From Flavobacteriales bacterium UBA3376 (GTDB lineage Bacteria > Bacteroidota > Bacteroidia > Flavobacteriales > Weeksellaceae), in NCBI GenBank assembly GCA_002359055.1, contig DEQC01000027.1, forward strand, positions 1 to 8,097: a stretch of 8,097 nucleotides of DNA. The letters are read 5' to 3'. The notes below the pieces were generated by a model, which was not told the origin of the DNA, did not search any database, and saw nothing but the letters and a program-made list of their open reading frames with translations. This document shows, in pieces, positions 1 through 5,489 of this stretch (position 1 is the first letter of the stretch; every line of letters starts with the position of its first letter). The position numbers and the translations under genes are program-made.

Positions 1-117
1 GATTAATAGGGGGCTAGACCACTGAGCCTCCATTGTTAAAGGAAACAGTATGATACATTATCAATTCGATTCTTCAAAAATCAAAATATTCTCTATCTTT
101 ATCTTTCACCTATAAAA
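1..117. other. Unassigned edge sequence before the RHS remnant
   Basis: All three forward frames are stopped early (for example TAA at 4-6 and TGA at 52-54 in two frames), and I recognise no RNA gene or repeat. It may be the end of an element starting outside the window. Nothing can be assigned. Confidence 0.4.
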
Positions 118-333
118 ATGAACCCACTCAACTACATATCACAACATTTCCACCCATCCACAACCCCCAACGGCGGTCAGGTAGGCGACCCCGTCCAGTT
201 GATCAACGTGACCAAGACGGAGTATATGTATAAATACAATTCTAAAGAATGGCAGGATGAGTTGGGGCTTAACTTTTATCAGGAAATTATATTATATCAA
301 ATAAAGAGAAAGGCAAATAATAACTTTTCTTGA
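118..333 (+). pseudogene. RHS-repeat core remnant, truncated
   Basis: This 71-codon frame carries a piece of the RHS-associated core: residues about 36-55 (EYMYKYNSKEWQDELGLNFY) match the family pattern Y-K-Y-N-G-K-E-x-Q-D-E-L-G-L-N-x-Y. In intact RHS proteins this is followed by DYGARNYDPxxGRW. Here similarity stops at Tyr55 (about base 282) and is replaced by an unrelated AT-rich tail ending in TGA. Intact RHS proteins are usually over 1000 residues with many YD repeats, and none are present here. An in-frame TGA at 52-54 shows the frame does not continue upstream. Bases about 160-270 are clearly richer in G+C than the surroundings, which fits a piece of a foreign or old RHS core. It is probably not functional. 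Whether it is translated from ATG 118 is unknown. Confidence 0.6.
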
Positions 334-335
334 TA

Positions 336-631
336 TCAGCTTGGTCTCTTATCTGTATTTTGGTTTGCCTGAAAAACTCCGTTTATAAGAATAAGCTTAT
401 TCTTTTCGTCCACACGGTAAAAAATAATATAAGGGTATCTTTTGTGAGGAAGTCCTCTGAAATTTTTATAATACACTTGAAAATGTGGTGTTTGCTTTAT
501 TTTTTTAGAGCAAGTTCATAATCCTTAATAAATTCGGCAGCTACTTTTGCAGAAACTTTATTTTTGTAATAAGCTACGGCATCTTTGATATTATCTTTGG
601 CGTAAGCAGAAATAATTACTCTATAAGTCAT
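336..631 (-). pseudogene. RelE/ParE-family toxin, frameshifted in an A7 run
   Basis: From ATG 631 the frame reads 44 residues (MTYRVIISAYAKDNIKDAVA...) and stops at TAA 497-499. Shifting by one base at the A7 run (plus-strand T7 at 500-506) continues for 54 residues (IKQTPHFQVYYKNFRG... to ...NQNTDKRPS) and stops at TGA 336-338. Joined, the product is 98 residues, the normal size of a RelE/ParE toxin, an mRNA-cleaving or gyrase-targeting protein. It has the family layout: an N-terminal strand, two helices with the AAEFIKDYELALKKI stretch, then the RGLPHKRYPYIIFYRVDE strands and a C-terminal NGVFQANQNTDKRP segment. The start overlaps the end of the antitoxin gene by 11 bases, as in translationally coupled toxin-antitoxin pairs. 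Apart from the frameshift the sequence looks intact, so the break is recent, a sequencing error, or bypassed by slippage. The family call is firm; the target is unknown. Confidence 0.8.
497..508 (-). other. A_AAA_AAA slippery heptamer followed by UAA
   Basis: On the minus strand the toxin mRNA reads CUA AAA AAA UAA. The last A of CUA plus the two AAA codons form an A_AAA_AAA heptamer in the phase needed for -1 slippage, directly before the zero-frame stop. A -1 slip gives AUA AAG CAA and restores the full RelE/ParE reading frame. The same A7 run is also a common site for indels and transcriptional slippage. Use as a programmed site is inference; I see no convincing stimulatory stem-loop just downstream. 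Confidence 0.4.
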
Positions 632-836
632 GTTCCTTTTTAAGTTCCTTCAAAAACTCATCATTGTCCTGATATTCTGATATATTTAGATCTTCTTGTT
701 TGTCAAGAATTTCCTTTTGCTCATCAGAAAGTTCGAAATTTTCCTGTTTCTCTTCAAATTCAGCACCCAAAAGTTCAAGAAATTCCAAGAAAAAAGTCTT
801 TTTGCTGTTTGGGATTGTAACTTTAAATGTGGCCAT
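621..836 (-). CDS. Type II antitoxin (addiction module component)
   Basis: This 71-residue acidic protein is encoded immediately upstream of, and overlapping by 11 bases, a RelE/ParE-type toxin gene, which is the main reason for the call. It begins with a short basic/hydrophobic strand (MATFKVTIPNSKKTFFLEFLELLG) and continues with a Glu/Asp-rich helical part containing FELSDEQKEILDKQ at about residues 34-47. This resembles the small addiction-module proteins of Flavobacteriia, in which the acidic C-terminal half wraps the toxin. I see no clear helix-turn-helix or ribbon-helix-helix signature, so DNA binding and autoregulation cannot be asserted. The stop TAG lies inside the toxin start region, which suggests coupled translation. 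If the toxin is truly dead, this gene is an orphan antitoxin. Confidence 0.75.
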   Translation of the reverse strand: MATFKVTIPNSKKTFFLEFLELLGAEFEEKQENFELSDEQKEILDKQEDLNISEYQDNDEFLKELKKEHDL

Positions 837-878
837 AATGATGAATTTTTCTTTCTGAATTTAAAACTTCTGTTGATT

Positions 879-886
879 CAAAAATA
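879..886 (-). promoter_or_regulatory. Candidate -7 box for the antitoxin-toxin pair
   Basis: The minus strand reads TATTTTTG, matching the Bacteroidota -7 consensus TAnnTTTG, about 42 bases upstream of the antitoxin start. No TTG lies at the expected 17-23 base spacing, and the region is very AT-rich, so a chance match is quite possible. Confidence 0.3.
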
Positions 887-914
887 CGGATATTTTTTTA
901 ATGGTAATTTGTAA

Positions 915-1014
915 ATCAAGAAAAGTACATAAATAGTTACTAATTGATAGTGAGTTTTTTAAATACTAAAAATGCATCCAAATTCCCCTGAAAAAAAATT
1001 CATAACTCGTTCAA
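915..1014. other. AT-rich spacer without recognised content
   Basis: This gap lies between the promoter region of the antitoxin gene and the end of the thioesterase gene, both on the minus strand. I see no gene, strong hairpin or promoter match. It marks the boundary between the decayed accessory end and the housekeeping block. Confidence 0.5.
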
Positions 1015-1407
1015 TCACTGATTTTTCAATCGATCGCTTACGAATTCAATTTTGGTTTTGCCATGTGGTTTCGGGCGCCCATTTTCGTCCAAATTCACCA
1101 TCGTTATATTTTCAACAGTCAAAATGGTTTCATGCGTCATCTTATTTCTGACTTCACACGTAAGTACCAAAGAAGTCCTACCAAATTTCACTACATCCAT
1201 CCCGATTTCAATCACATCGCCTTCTCGAGCCGAACTCATGAAATTGATTTCAGACATAAATTTTGTGACCACATGTTTGTTCTCTAATTGAATGATCGTA
1301 TAAAGCGCAGCCTCTTCATCGATCCAACCCAACAATGCACCTCCAAACAAAGTCTTGTTCGCATTTAAATCCTGAGGCTTAACCCATTTTCTTGTGTGAA
1401 ATCGCAT
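1015..1407 (-). CDS. Hotdog-fold acyl-CoA thioesterase (YciA-like)
   Basis: This 130-residue single-domain hotdog protein probably hydrolyses acyl-CoA thioesters in the cytoplasm. Residues about 15-36 (ANKTLFGGALLGWIDEEAAL) match the family signature N-x-x-x-x-x-F/L-G-G-x-L-x-x-x-D, with the central-helix Asp (GWID, about residue 30) in the usual catalytic place. The later segments VTKFMSEINFMSSAREGDVIEI and VKFGRTSLVLTCEV are the typical strands of the thioesterase superfamily domain. The basic C-terminal end (KPHGKTKIEF) is also common in short-form acyl-CoA thioesterases. It is separated from the upstream dodecin gene by about 100 bases holding a terminator hairpin and its own -7 box, so it is probably transcribed alone. 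Substrate chain length cannot be read from the sequence. Confidence 0.85.
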   Translation of the reverse strand: MRFHTRKWVKPQDLNANKTLFGGALLGWIDEEAALYTIIQLENKHVVTKFMSEINFMSSAREGDVIEIGMDVVKFGRTSLVLTCEVRNKMTHETILTVENITMVNLDENGRPKPHGKTKIEFVSDRLKNQ

Positions 1408-1424
1408 AATTCTAAAGTTTGAAT

Positions 1425-1432
1425 CAAAGGTA
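1425..1432 (-). promoter_or_regulatory. Candidate -7 box of the thioesterase gene
   Basis: The minus strand reads TACCTTTG, a perfect TAnnTTTG match, ending 18 bases before the thioesterase ATG at 1407. This would give a leader of about 12 bases. No good -33 TTG is visible at 17-23 bases, where the terminator hairpin of the upstream gene lies instead. Confidence 0.45.
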
Positions 1433-1436
1433 AGAA

Positions 1437-1465
1437 AAAGCTCAGATCCATTGAACCTGAGCTTT
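1437..1465 (-). terminator. Hairpin terminator after dodecin (possibly bidirectional)
   Basis: A perfect 9-bp inverted repeat, AAAGCTCAG (1437-1445) and CTGAGCTTT (1457-1465), has an 11-base loop. On the minus strand the stem ends in a short T-rich run (TTTTTCTTA), and on the plus strand it is followed by GAATTTTTTG. It lies 43 bases beyond the dodecin stop, a sensible end for the panC-to-dodecin transcription unit. The U tract is only moderate, so efficiency is uncertain. Confidence 0.65.
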
Positions 1466-1482
1466 GAATTTTTTGATGAATG

Positions 1483-1508
1483 ATCATTGAATTATAATCT
1501 TCAATGAT
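1483..1508 (-). repeat. Second inverted repeat just after the dodecin stop
   Basis: ATCATTGAA (1483-1491) and TTCAATGAT (1500-1508) form a 9-bp AT-rich stem with an 8-base loop, starting at the dodecin stop codon. It has no T tract on the minus strand. It may protect the mRNA 3' end or assist the stronger hairpin at 1437-1465. Chance occurrence in AT-rich DNA cannot be excluded. Confidence 0.4.
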
Positions 1509-1708
1509 TATTCGATTTTAAATGTAACTTTAAGAATGACTCTATATTCTGTGATTCTACCGTTTTCAACCGAAACCTTTTGGTCTTGAACCCAAGCGGA
1601 TTTGATGTTGTTAACGGTTTCTGAAGCTTTTGCAATTGCTTTTTCAGTTGCATCTTCCCAACTTTTATCCGAGCTTCCTATTAATTCTAATACTTTTAAT
1701 ACTGCCAT
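1508..1708 (-). CDS. Dodecin, flavin-binding protein
   Basis: This 66-residue protein has the normal dodecin length and a family match along all of it: KVLELIGSSDKSWEDATEKAIAKAS, then TVNNIKSAWV, then the ENGRITEYRVILKVTF strands. Dodecins assemble into hollow dodecamers that stack pairs of flavins (FMN, riboflavin or lumichrome) between tryptophans. The flavin-stacking Trp is Trp39 in SAWVQDQ. The likely role is flavin storage and quenching in the cytoplasm. The gene follows radA after a 59-base gap in which I find no perfect -7 box, so it may be read through from the radA transcript. Two hairpins follow the stop. Some bacterial dodecins also bind coenzyme A, notable given the pantothenate genes upstream, but that is only context. 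Confidence 0.93.
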   Translation of the reverse strand: MAVLKVLELIGSSDKSWEDATEKAIAKASETVNNIKSAWVQDQKVSVENGRITEYRVILKVTFKIE

Positions 1709-1767
1709 AATTTGGTTTTTATTGGTTAATGAATTTTTGAATCTACAATTTATGGATAAATTGAAGA

Positions 1768-3135
1768 TTAAAAAAGAATTTTAACTAAATCCGCTACCTT
1801 TGAGACAGTTGCAACTTTTATTTTATAATTACTTACATTAATTTTATTGTATTTAGAAACGAATATCACATCATACCCCAACTTTTCAGCTTCCAAAATT
1901 CTTTGTTCCACACGATTCACCGCACGGATTTCACCACTTAACCCAACTTCACCCGCAAAACAACAATTGTCTGGCAAACTTATATCCATATTGGACGATA
2001 AAATAGCAGAGATCACCGCCAAATCTATCGCCGGATCATCTACGCGAATTCCTCCTGTAATGTTTAAAAACACATCCTTTGCACCCAACTGAAATCCAGC
2101 TCTTTTTTCTAAAACAGCCAATAACATATTGAGTCGTTTGATGTCAAATCCAGTAGCCGAACGCTGTGGCGTACCATAAACAGCCGAACTGACCAAAGCC
2201 TGAATTTCTATCAACATAGGACGAACGCCTTCCAAAGTCGCAGCAATGGCATTTCCACTTAAAGATTCATCTTTTTTGGAAATCAATACTTCCGATGGAT
2301 TGGTCACTTCTCTCAATCCACTGCCTTGCATCTCGTAAATCCCTAATTCGGAAGTCGACCCAAAACGGTTTTTGTTGGCGCGTAGCAATCGATAAATGTG
2401 ATTCCTATCGCCTTCAAATTGCAAAACTACATCGACCATGTGCTCCAAAATCTTTGGTCCAGCAATGACTCCTTCTTTGGTGATGTGCCCAATCAGCACA
2501 ACTGGTGTATTGGTTTCTTTGGCATAGCGAATCAATTCTGAAGCGCATTCTCTGATTTGAGAAATGCTACCTGGAGACGATTCGACATATTGTGTATGTA
2601 AAGTTTGAATGGAATCTATGACCATCAATTGTGGTTGGATTTCTTGCGCATGCCTAAAGATTTTTCGGGTTTGAGTTTCGGTCAAAATAAAACATTGATC
2701 CGAATGTATCCCGATGCGCTCTGCTCGTAATTTGATCTGAGAGGAACTTTCTTCTCCCGAAACATATAAAGTTTTTACGTTGGGCAAATGAAGAGCAATT
2801 TGTAACATCAGTGTTGATTTTCCAACTCCGGGTTCTCCTCCGACCAAAACCACGGATCCATTGACAATTCCTCCACCTAAAACTCTATTCAATTCATCAT
2901 TTCTCGTATCGATCCTACTTTCACCGACTTCTGAAACTTCTTTGATGTTGACCACACTGACACTCGGATTTTTGGAGGAAGTCTCTTTCCAAACTTTCTT
3001 TTCTTCTCCTTTATCAATGACTTCTTCGACTATGGTGTTCCATTCGCCACAAGCTTTACATTGTCCCATCCATTGACTGTATTGATTCCCACAATTTTGA
3101 CAGAAAAAAGTTGTTTTGGTTTTTGCCATGGCCAT
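1768..3135 (-). CDS. radA: DNA repair protein RadA (branch-migration ATPase)
   Basis: RadA (Sms) is a RecA-like hexameric ATPase that extends heteroduplex during homologous recombination and repair. All domains are present in 455 residues, the usual length: an N-terminal C4 zinc finger (Cys12, Cys15, Cys26, Cys29), a RecA core with Walker A GGEPGVGKST at about 99-108 and Walker B LMVIDS around Asp174, the RadA-specific KNRFG motif at 255-259, and a C-terminal Lon-protease-like domain from about residue 285 (GEVGLSGEIR at 396-405). No frameshift or missing motif is seen. The longest frame starts MAMAKTKTTF; the second Met (base 3129, MAKTKTTF) matches the common family start and is equally likely. 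It follows the membrane-protein gene by 16 bases on the same strand. Confidence 0.97.
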   Translation of the reverse strand: MAMAKTKTTFFCQNCGNQYSQWMGQCKACGEWNTIVEEVIDKGEEKKVWKETSSKNPSVSVVNIKEVSEVGESRIDTRNDELNRVLGGGIVNGSVVLVGGEPGVGKSTLMLQIALHLPNVKTLYVSGEESSSQIKLRAERIGIHSDQCFILTETQTRKIFRHAQEIQPQLMVIDSIQTLHTQYVESSPGSISQIRECASELIRYAKETNTPVVLIGHITKEGVIAGPKILEHMVDVVLQFEGDRNHIYRLLRANKNRFGSTSELGIYEMQGSGLREVTNPSEVLISKKDESLSGNAIAATLEGVRPMLIEIQALVSSAVYGTPQRSATGFDIKRLNMLLAVLEKRAGFQLGAKDVFLNITGGIRVDDPAIDLAVISAILSSNMDISLPDNCCFAGEVGLSGEIRAVNRVEQRILEAEKLGYDVIFVSKYNKINVSNYKIKVATVSKVADLVKILF

Positions 3136-3146
3136 TAGAATTTATC

Positions 3147-3154
3147 CAAATTTA
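3147..3154 (-). promoter_or_regulatory. Possible internal -7 box before radA
   Basis: The minus strand reads TAAATTTG, matching TAnnTTTG, 11 bases before the first radA ATG and overlapping the stop region of the upstream gene. No -33 TTG is visible at the right spacing, and the leader would be very short. This is a weak candidate for independent radA expression. Confidence 0.25.
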
Positions 3155-4141
3155 AGCTTTTTTACGATTAAGCTTGCCCATATAAACCATGGATAAAAAT
3201 CCGAATATCAATATTGAGATGATTTGTGCAAAATAAAGCAACAATCCGAAGTAGTTCCCAACGATTTGCCCTTCTTCTGCGGTTTGTCCACTGCTGATGT
3301 AAATTGCCGCAAATGCCATGCTCATCACATATGGATATCCCAAACCGCCCACCGCTGGAAGTATCATGCCTAAAGCTCCCGATACAATCAGGAAAAATCC
3401 TTCGCCTACACTGAAATGCGAAGTTTCAGGAAATGCAAATATGACCAAATAAGTCATGAAGAAATAACAGGTCCAAATGCCAAATGAATAAAGTATAAAT
3501 AATCCTCTTTTCTTTAAATGTAAAATCGATAAAAACCCAACCCAAATTCCTTTGAGAAATTCAAATATTTTTCGGAAAATTCTGATTTGCAACAATTTAT
3601 TTCGAAAAGTAAAGCTCAAAATCAATAGAAGTATTAAAATGCCTAATGCGATGATATAATTGCCAAATGAAATTCCTTGGGCAAAAGAAAAGAAAGAAAA
3701 AAGCGTATCTGCATTGAAAATAAAAGTCAAAACAAAAAATAAGAGCAAAAATAAAAGGTCGATGACCCTTTCTAATACGATGGTTCCAATGGATTGATCG
3801 ACCGGTACTTTCTCCATTCTATAAAATGAAGTTGCTCTTGCGATTTCACCACTTCTCGGAATGGTCAAATTCATAAAATAAGCAAATGAAATCGCCCAAA
3901 ATCCGCTTTTTGTTTTGGTTTGATAACCGATGGGTTCCAGAAGAAAAGTCCAACGTTTCGCTCGAAGCCAATAAGAAAATATGCTCAAAACCATGGAAGC
4001 GAGAAACCAAAAATAGTTGGCACGAGCCGCGGCTTCTTTTAAAACTTGAAAATCGGTTTGTTTGATGGTCAGTCCAATGAATATAACAGCCAAAGTAACG
4101 GCTATAAACGCGAAAATACTTTGACTGATTTTGGGTCTCAT
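3152..4141 (-). CDS. UPF0104 / LPG-synthase-TM-like membrane protein
   Basis: This 329-residue polytopic inner-membrane protein has about eight hydrophobic segments (roughly 8-27, 43-59, 80-95, 120-142, 160-180, 213-236, 247-275 and 297-320). It has the hallmarks of the lysylphosphatidylglycerol synthase transmembrane (UPF0104, AglD-like) family: the polar loop PRSGEIARA at 95-103, ERVIDLL at 124-130 and a glycine/proline-rich PAVGGLGYP near 262-270. Family members are often proposed to be lipid or glycolipid flippases. The C-terminal aminoacyl-transferase domain of true MprF is absent, so lysyl-PG synthesis is not expected. The gene starts 7 bases after panD and ends 16 bases before radA, which points to cotranscription. 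The substrate is unknown. Confidence 0.88.
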   Translation of the reverse strand: MRPKISQSIFAFIAVTLAVIFIGLTIKQTDFQVLKEAAARANYFWFLASMVLSIFSYWLRAKRWTFLLEPIGYQTKTKSGFWAISFAYFMNLTIPRSGEIARATSFYRMEKVPVDQSIGTIVLERVIDLLFLLLFFVLTFIFNADTLFSFFSFAQGISFGNYIIALGILILLLILSFTFRNKLLQIRIFRKIFEFLKGIWVGFLSILHLKKRGLFILYSFGIWTCYFFMTYLVIFAFPETSHFSVGEGFFLIVSGALGMILPAVGGLGYPYVMSMAFAAIYISSGQTAEEGQIVGNYFGLLLYFAQIISILIFGFLSMVYMGKLNRKKA

Positions 4142-4148
4142 TGACAGT

Positions 4149-4499
4149 TTAATCTAATCGATTCGTTTTCTCATTGGGGAAAATAATAGTAGGTTGAAAG
4201 CTTTTCGCTTCTTCTATACTCATCAATCCATAACCGATGATAATGATGATATCATCCTTTTGAACCAAACGAGCTGCCGGACCATTTAGAGTGATTTCGC
4301 CGGAACCTCTTTTGCCTGGTATGGTATAAGTCTCAAAACGAGCACCGTTTTGTATGTTTACGATTTGCACTTTTTCTCCCACTATCATTTTGGCAGCATC
4401 CATAAGATCTGCGTCAATAGTGATGCTACCGATATAATCCAACTCAGCACCAGTAACTTTTACACGGTGAATTTTTGTTCTAACTACTTCTATCTTCAT
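4149..4499 (-). CDS. panD: Aspartate 1-decarboxylase proenzyme PanD
   Basis: PanD makes beta-alanine from L-aspartate for pantothenate. The 116-residue length is normal. The self-cleavage site Gly24-Ser25 is present (DYIGS); cleavage turns Ser25 into the pyruvoyl cofactor and yields a small beta chain and a larger alpha chain. Other active-site positions known from the E. coli enzyme are kept: Lys9, Arg54 in NGAR, Tyr58 in ETYTI and Asn72 in LNGPAAR. The gene lies 46 bases after panC on the same strand, so the two enzymes supplying and using beta-alanine are adjacent. A perfect -7 box sits directly upstream and may allow extra transcription. No separate maturation factor gene is seen; Bacteroidota PanD generally self-processes. 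Confidence 0.97.
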   Translation of the reverse strand: MKIEVVRTKIHRVKVTGAELDYIGSITIDADLMDAAKMIVGEKVQIVNIQNGARFETYTIPGKRGSGEITLNGPAARLVQKDDIIIIIGYGLMSIEEAKSFQPTIIFPNEKTNRLD

Positions 4500-4507
4500 A
4501 ACAGCGG

Positions 4508-4515
4508 CAAAGATA
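4508..4515 (-). promoter_or_regulatory. Possible internal -7 box before panD
   Basis: The minus strand reads TATCTTTG, a perfect TAnnTTTG match and the same octamer as the box at 5459-5466. It ends 8 bases before the panD ATG, so a transcript starting from it would be almost leaderless. No TTG is found 17-23 bases upstream, so the strength is doubtful. Confidence 0.35.
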
Positions 4516-4545
4516 AGGAGTTTTTTAATTTATAAGGATTTCTAA

Positions 4546-5388
4546 TTAATTTAAATCTAAATTGTCGATCAATCGAACTTCATCGGCAAATACAGCAATA
4601 AAAGCTCTCAGTTTCTGATCTTTCAACTTTTCTTTGGCAGGAAGTAAATTTTTCTCGTCCGCAATTTCAAAATATTCCAATTTAAAAGAAGTCTCTTTGA
4701 ATTTCTCCTCCACAAACTTTTTGGTCTCTTCTATGGAGTGATTTTTTAAATATTCCTTGGCTTGCAAAAGTATTTGATAAATGATGGGCGATTCTTTTCT
4801 CTGATTCTCTGTCAATCGAACATTTCTTGAACTCATCGCCAATCCATCCTCTTCTCTTTTGATAGCAACAGGAACGATTTGAATCGGTAAATGAAATTTT
4901 TTGACCAATTCTTGGACAATTCTCAATTGCTGAAAATCCTTTTCACCAAAATAAGCATTGAGCGGTTGTACAATTTCAAAAAATCTACGAATAACAGTCG
5001 CTACTCCATCGAAATGACCCGGTCGAAACTTTCCTTCCATTTGCATTTCAAGTCCAAAGAATTCATAATGTTCTGAAGTCAAACCGTTGGGGTAAATATC
5101 CTCAACTTTCGGAAAATATACTGCGTCTGCACCGTGTTTTTTCAATATTTCGATGTCATTATCGGTCGTAATTGGATATTTTTTTAAATCCTCAGAATTG
5201 TTGAATTGTGTAGGATTGATAAATACACTCACTAAGGTAAAATCATTTTCTTTGAGCGATTGTTCGACCAATGATATATGCCCTTGGTGCAGTGCTCCCA
5301 TCGTCGGAACGAAGCCTATGGTTTTGCCCGTTTTCTTGAGTTTAACTATCAGATTATGAACTGACTTTATGTTGTTTAAAACCTCCAT
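4546..5388 (-). CDS. panC: Pantothenate synthetase PanC
   Basis: PanC joins pantoate and beta-alanine with ATP, through a pantoyl-adenylate, giving pantothenate (vitamin B5), the precursor of CoA. The 280-residue length is typical. It belongs to the cytidylyltransferase-like nucleotidyltransferases: VPTMGALHQGH carries the ATP-binding HxGH at 34-37, FINPTQF with Gln61 binds pantoate, FGEKDFQQL lies at about 147-155, and MSSRN at 185-189 is the KMSKS-like loop. All these motifs are intact. It is the first gene of the minus-strand unit panC-panD-UPF0104-radA(-dodecin). panB is not in the window. Its start is 101 bases from the divergent GT5 gene, with both promoters packed into that gap. Confidence 0.97.
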   Translation of the reverse strand: MEVLNNIKSVHNLIVKLKKTGKTIGFVPTMGALHQGHISLVEQSLKENDFTLVSVFINPTQFNNSEDLKKYPITTDNDIEILKKHGADAVYFPKVEDIYPNGLTSEHYEFFGLEMQMEGKFRPGHFDGVATVIRRFFEIVQPLNAYFGEKDFQQLRIVQELVKKFHLPIQIVPVAIKREEDGLAMSSRNVRLTENQRKESPIIYQILLQAKEYLKNHSIEETKKFVEEKFKETSFKLEYFEIADEKNLLPAKEKLKDQKLRAFIAVFADEVRLIDNLDLN

Positions 5389-5417
5389 CTAAGTTGTTAA
5401 AAAATTAATAAATCGGA

Positions 5418-5451
5418 CAAAAGTAGGATAAGTTGCCCGAAATATCGCAAA
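5418..5451 (-). promoter_or_regulatory. panC promoter (-33 TTTG, -7 TACTTTTG)
   Basis: On the minus strand, TTTG (5451-5448) is followed after 22 bases by TACTTTTG (5425-5418). Both fit the Bacteroidota TTG-N17-23-TAnnTTTG promoter. Transcription would begin near 5411, leaving a leader of about 23 bases to the panC ATG. The -33 element lies inside the promoter of the divergent operon. Confidence 0.65.
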
Positions 5452-5466
5452 TTTTGAGTATCTTTG
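5433..5466 (+). promoter_or_regulatory. Promoter of the GT5/DUF4270/glmS operon
   Basis: TTG at 5433-5435 and TATCTTTG at 5459-5466 are separated by 23 bases, within the range accepted for Bacteroidota. A start site near 5472 would leave a leader of about 18 bases to ATG 5490. This placement also argues that the in-frame TTG at 5433 is the -33 element and not a start codon. Confidence 0.65.
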
Positions 5467-5489
5467 TGCCAATTTCAAAGTATTTTTTT

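Noticed and set aside
330..521. Plus-strand 63-codon open frame over the toxin gene
   Set aside because: It lies antisense to the RelE/ParE sequence and has no family resemblance of its own.
696..914. Plus-strand 72-codon open frame
   Set aside because: It is antisense to the antitoxin gene. The Phe/Leu/Lys-rich product is what the complement of a Glu/Lys-rich gene gives.
1..1014. CRISPR array, tRNA or insertion sequence in the accessory left end
   Set aside because: No regularly spaced repeats, cloverleaf pattern, transposase motif or terminal inverted repeats were found.
5433..5489. TTG at 5433 as start of the GT5 protein
   Set aside because: The extra 19 residues do not resemble the family N-terminus, and the stretch contains a perfect -7 box with the TTG as its -33 element.
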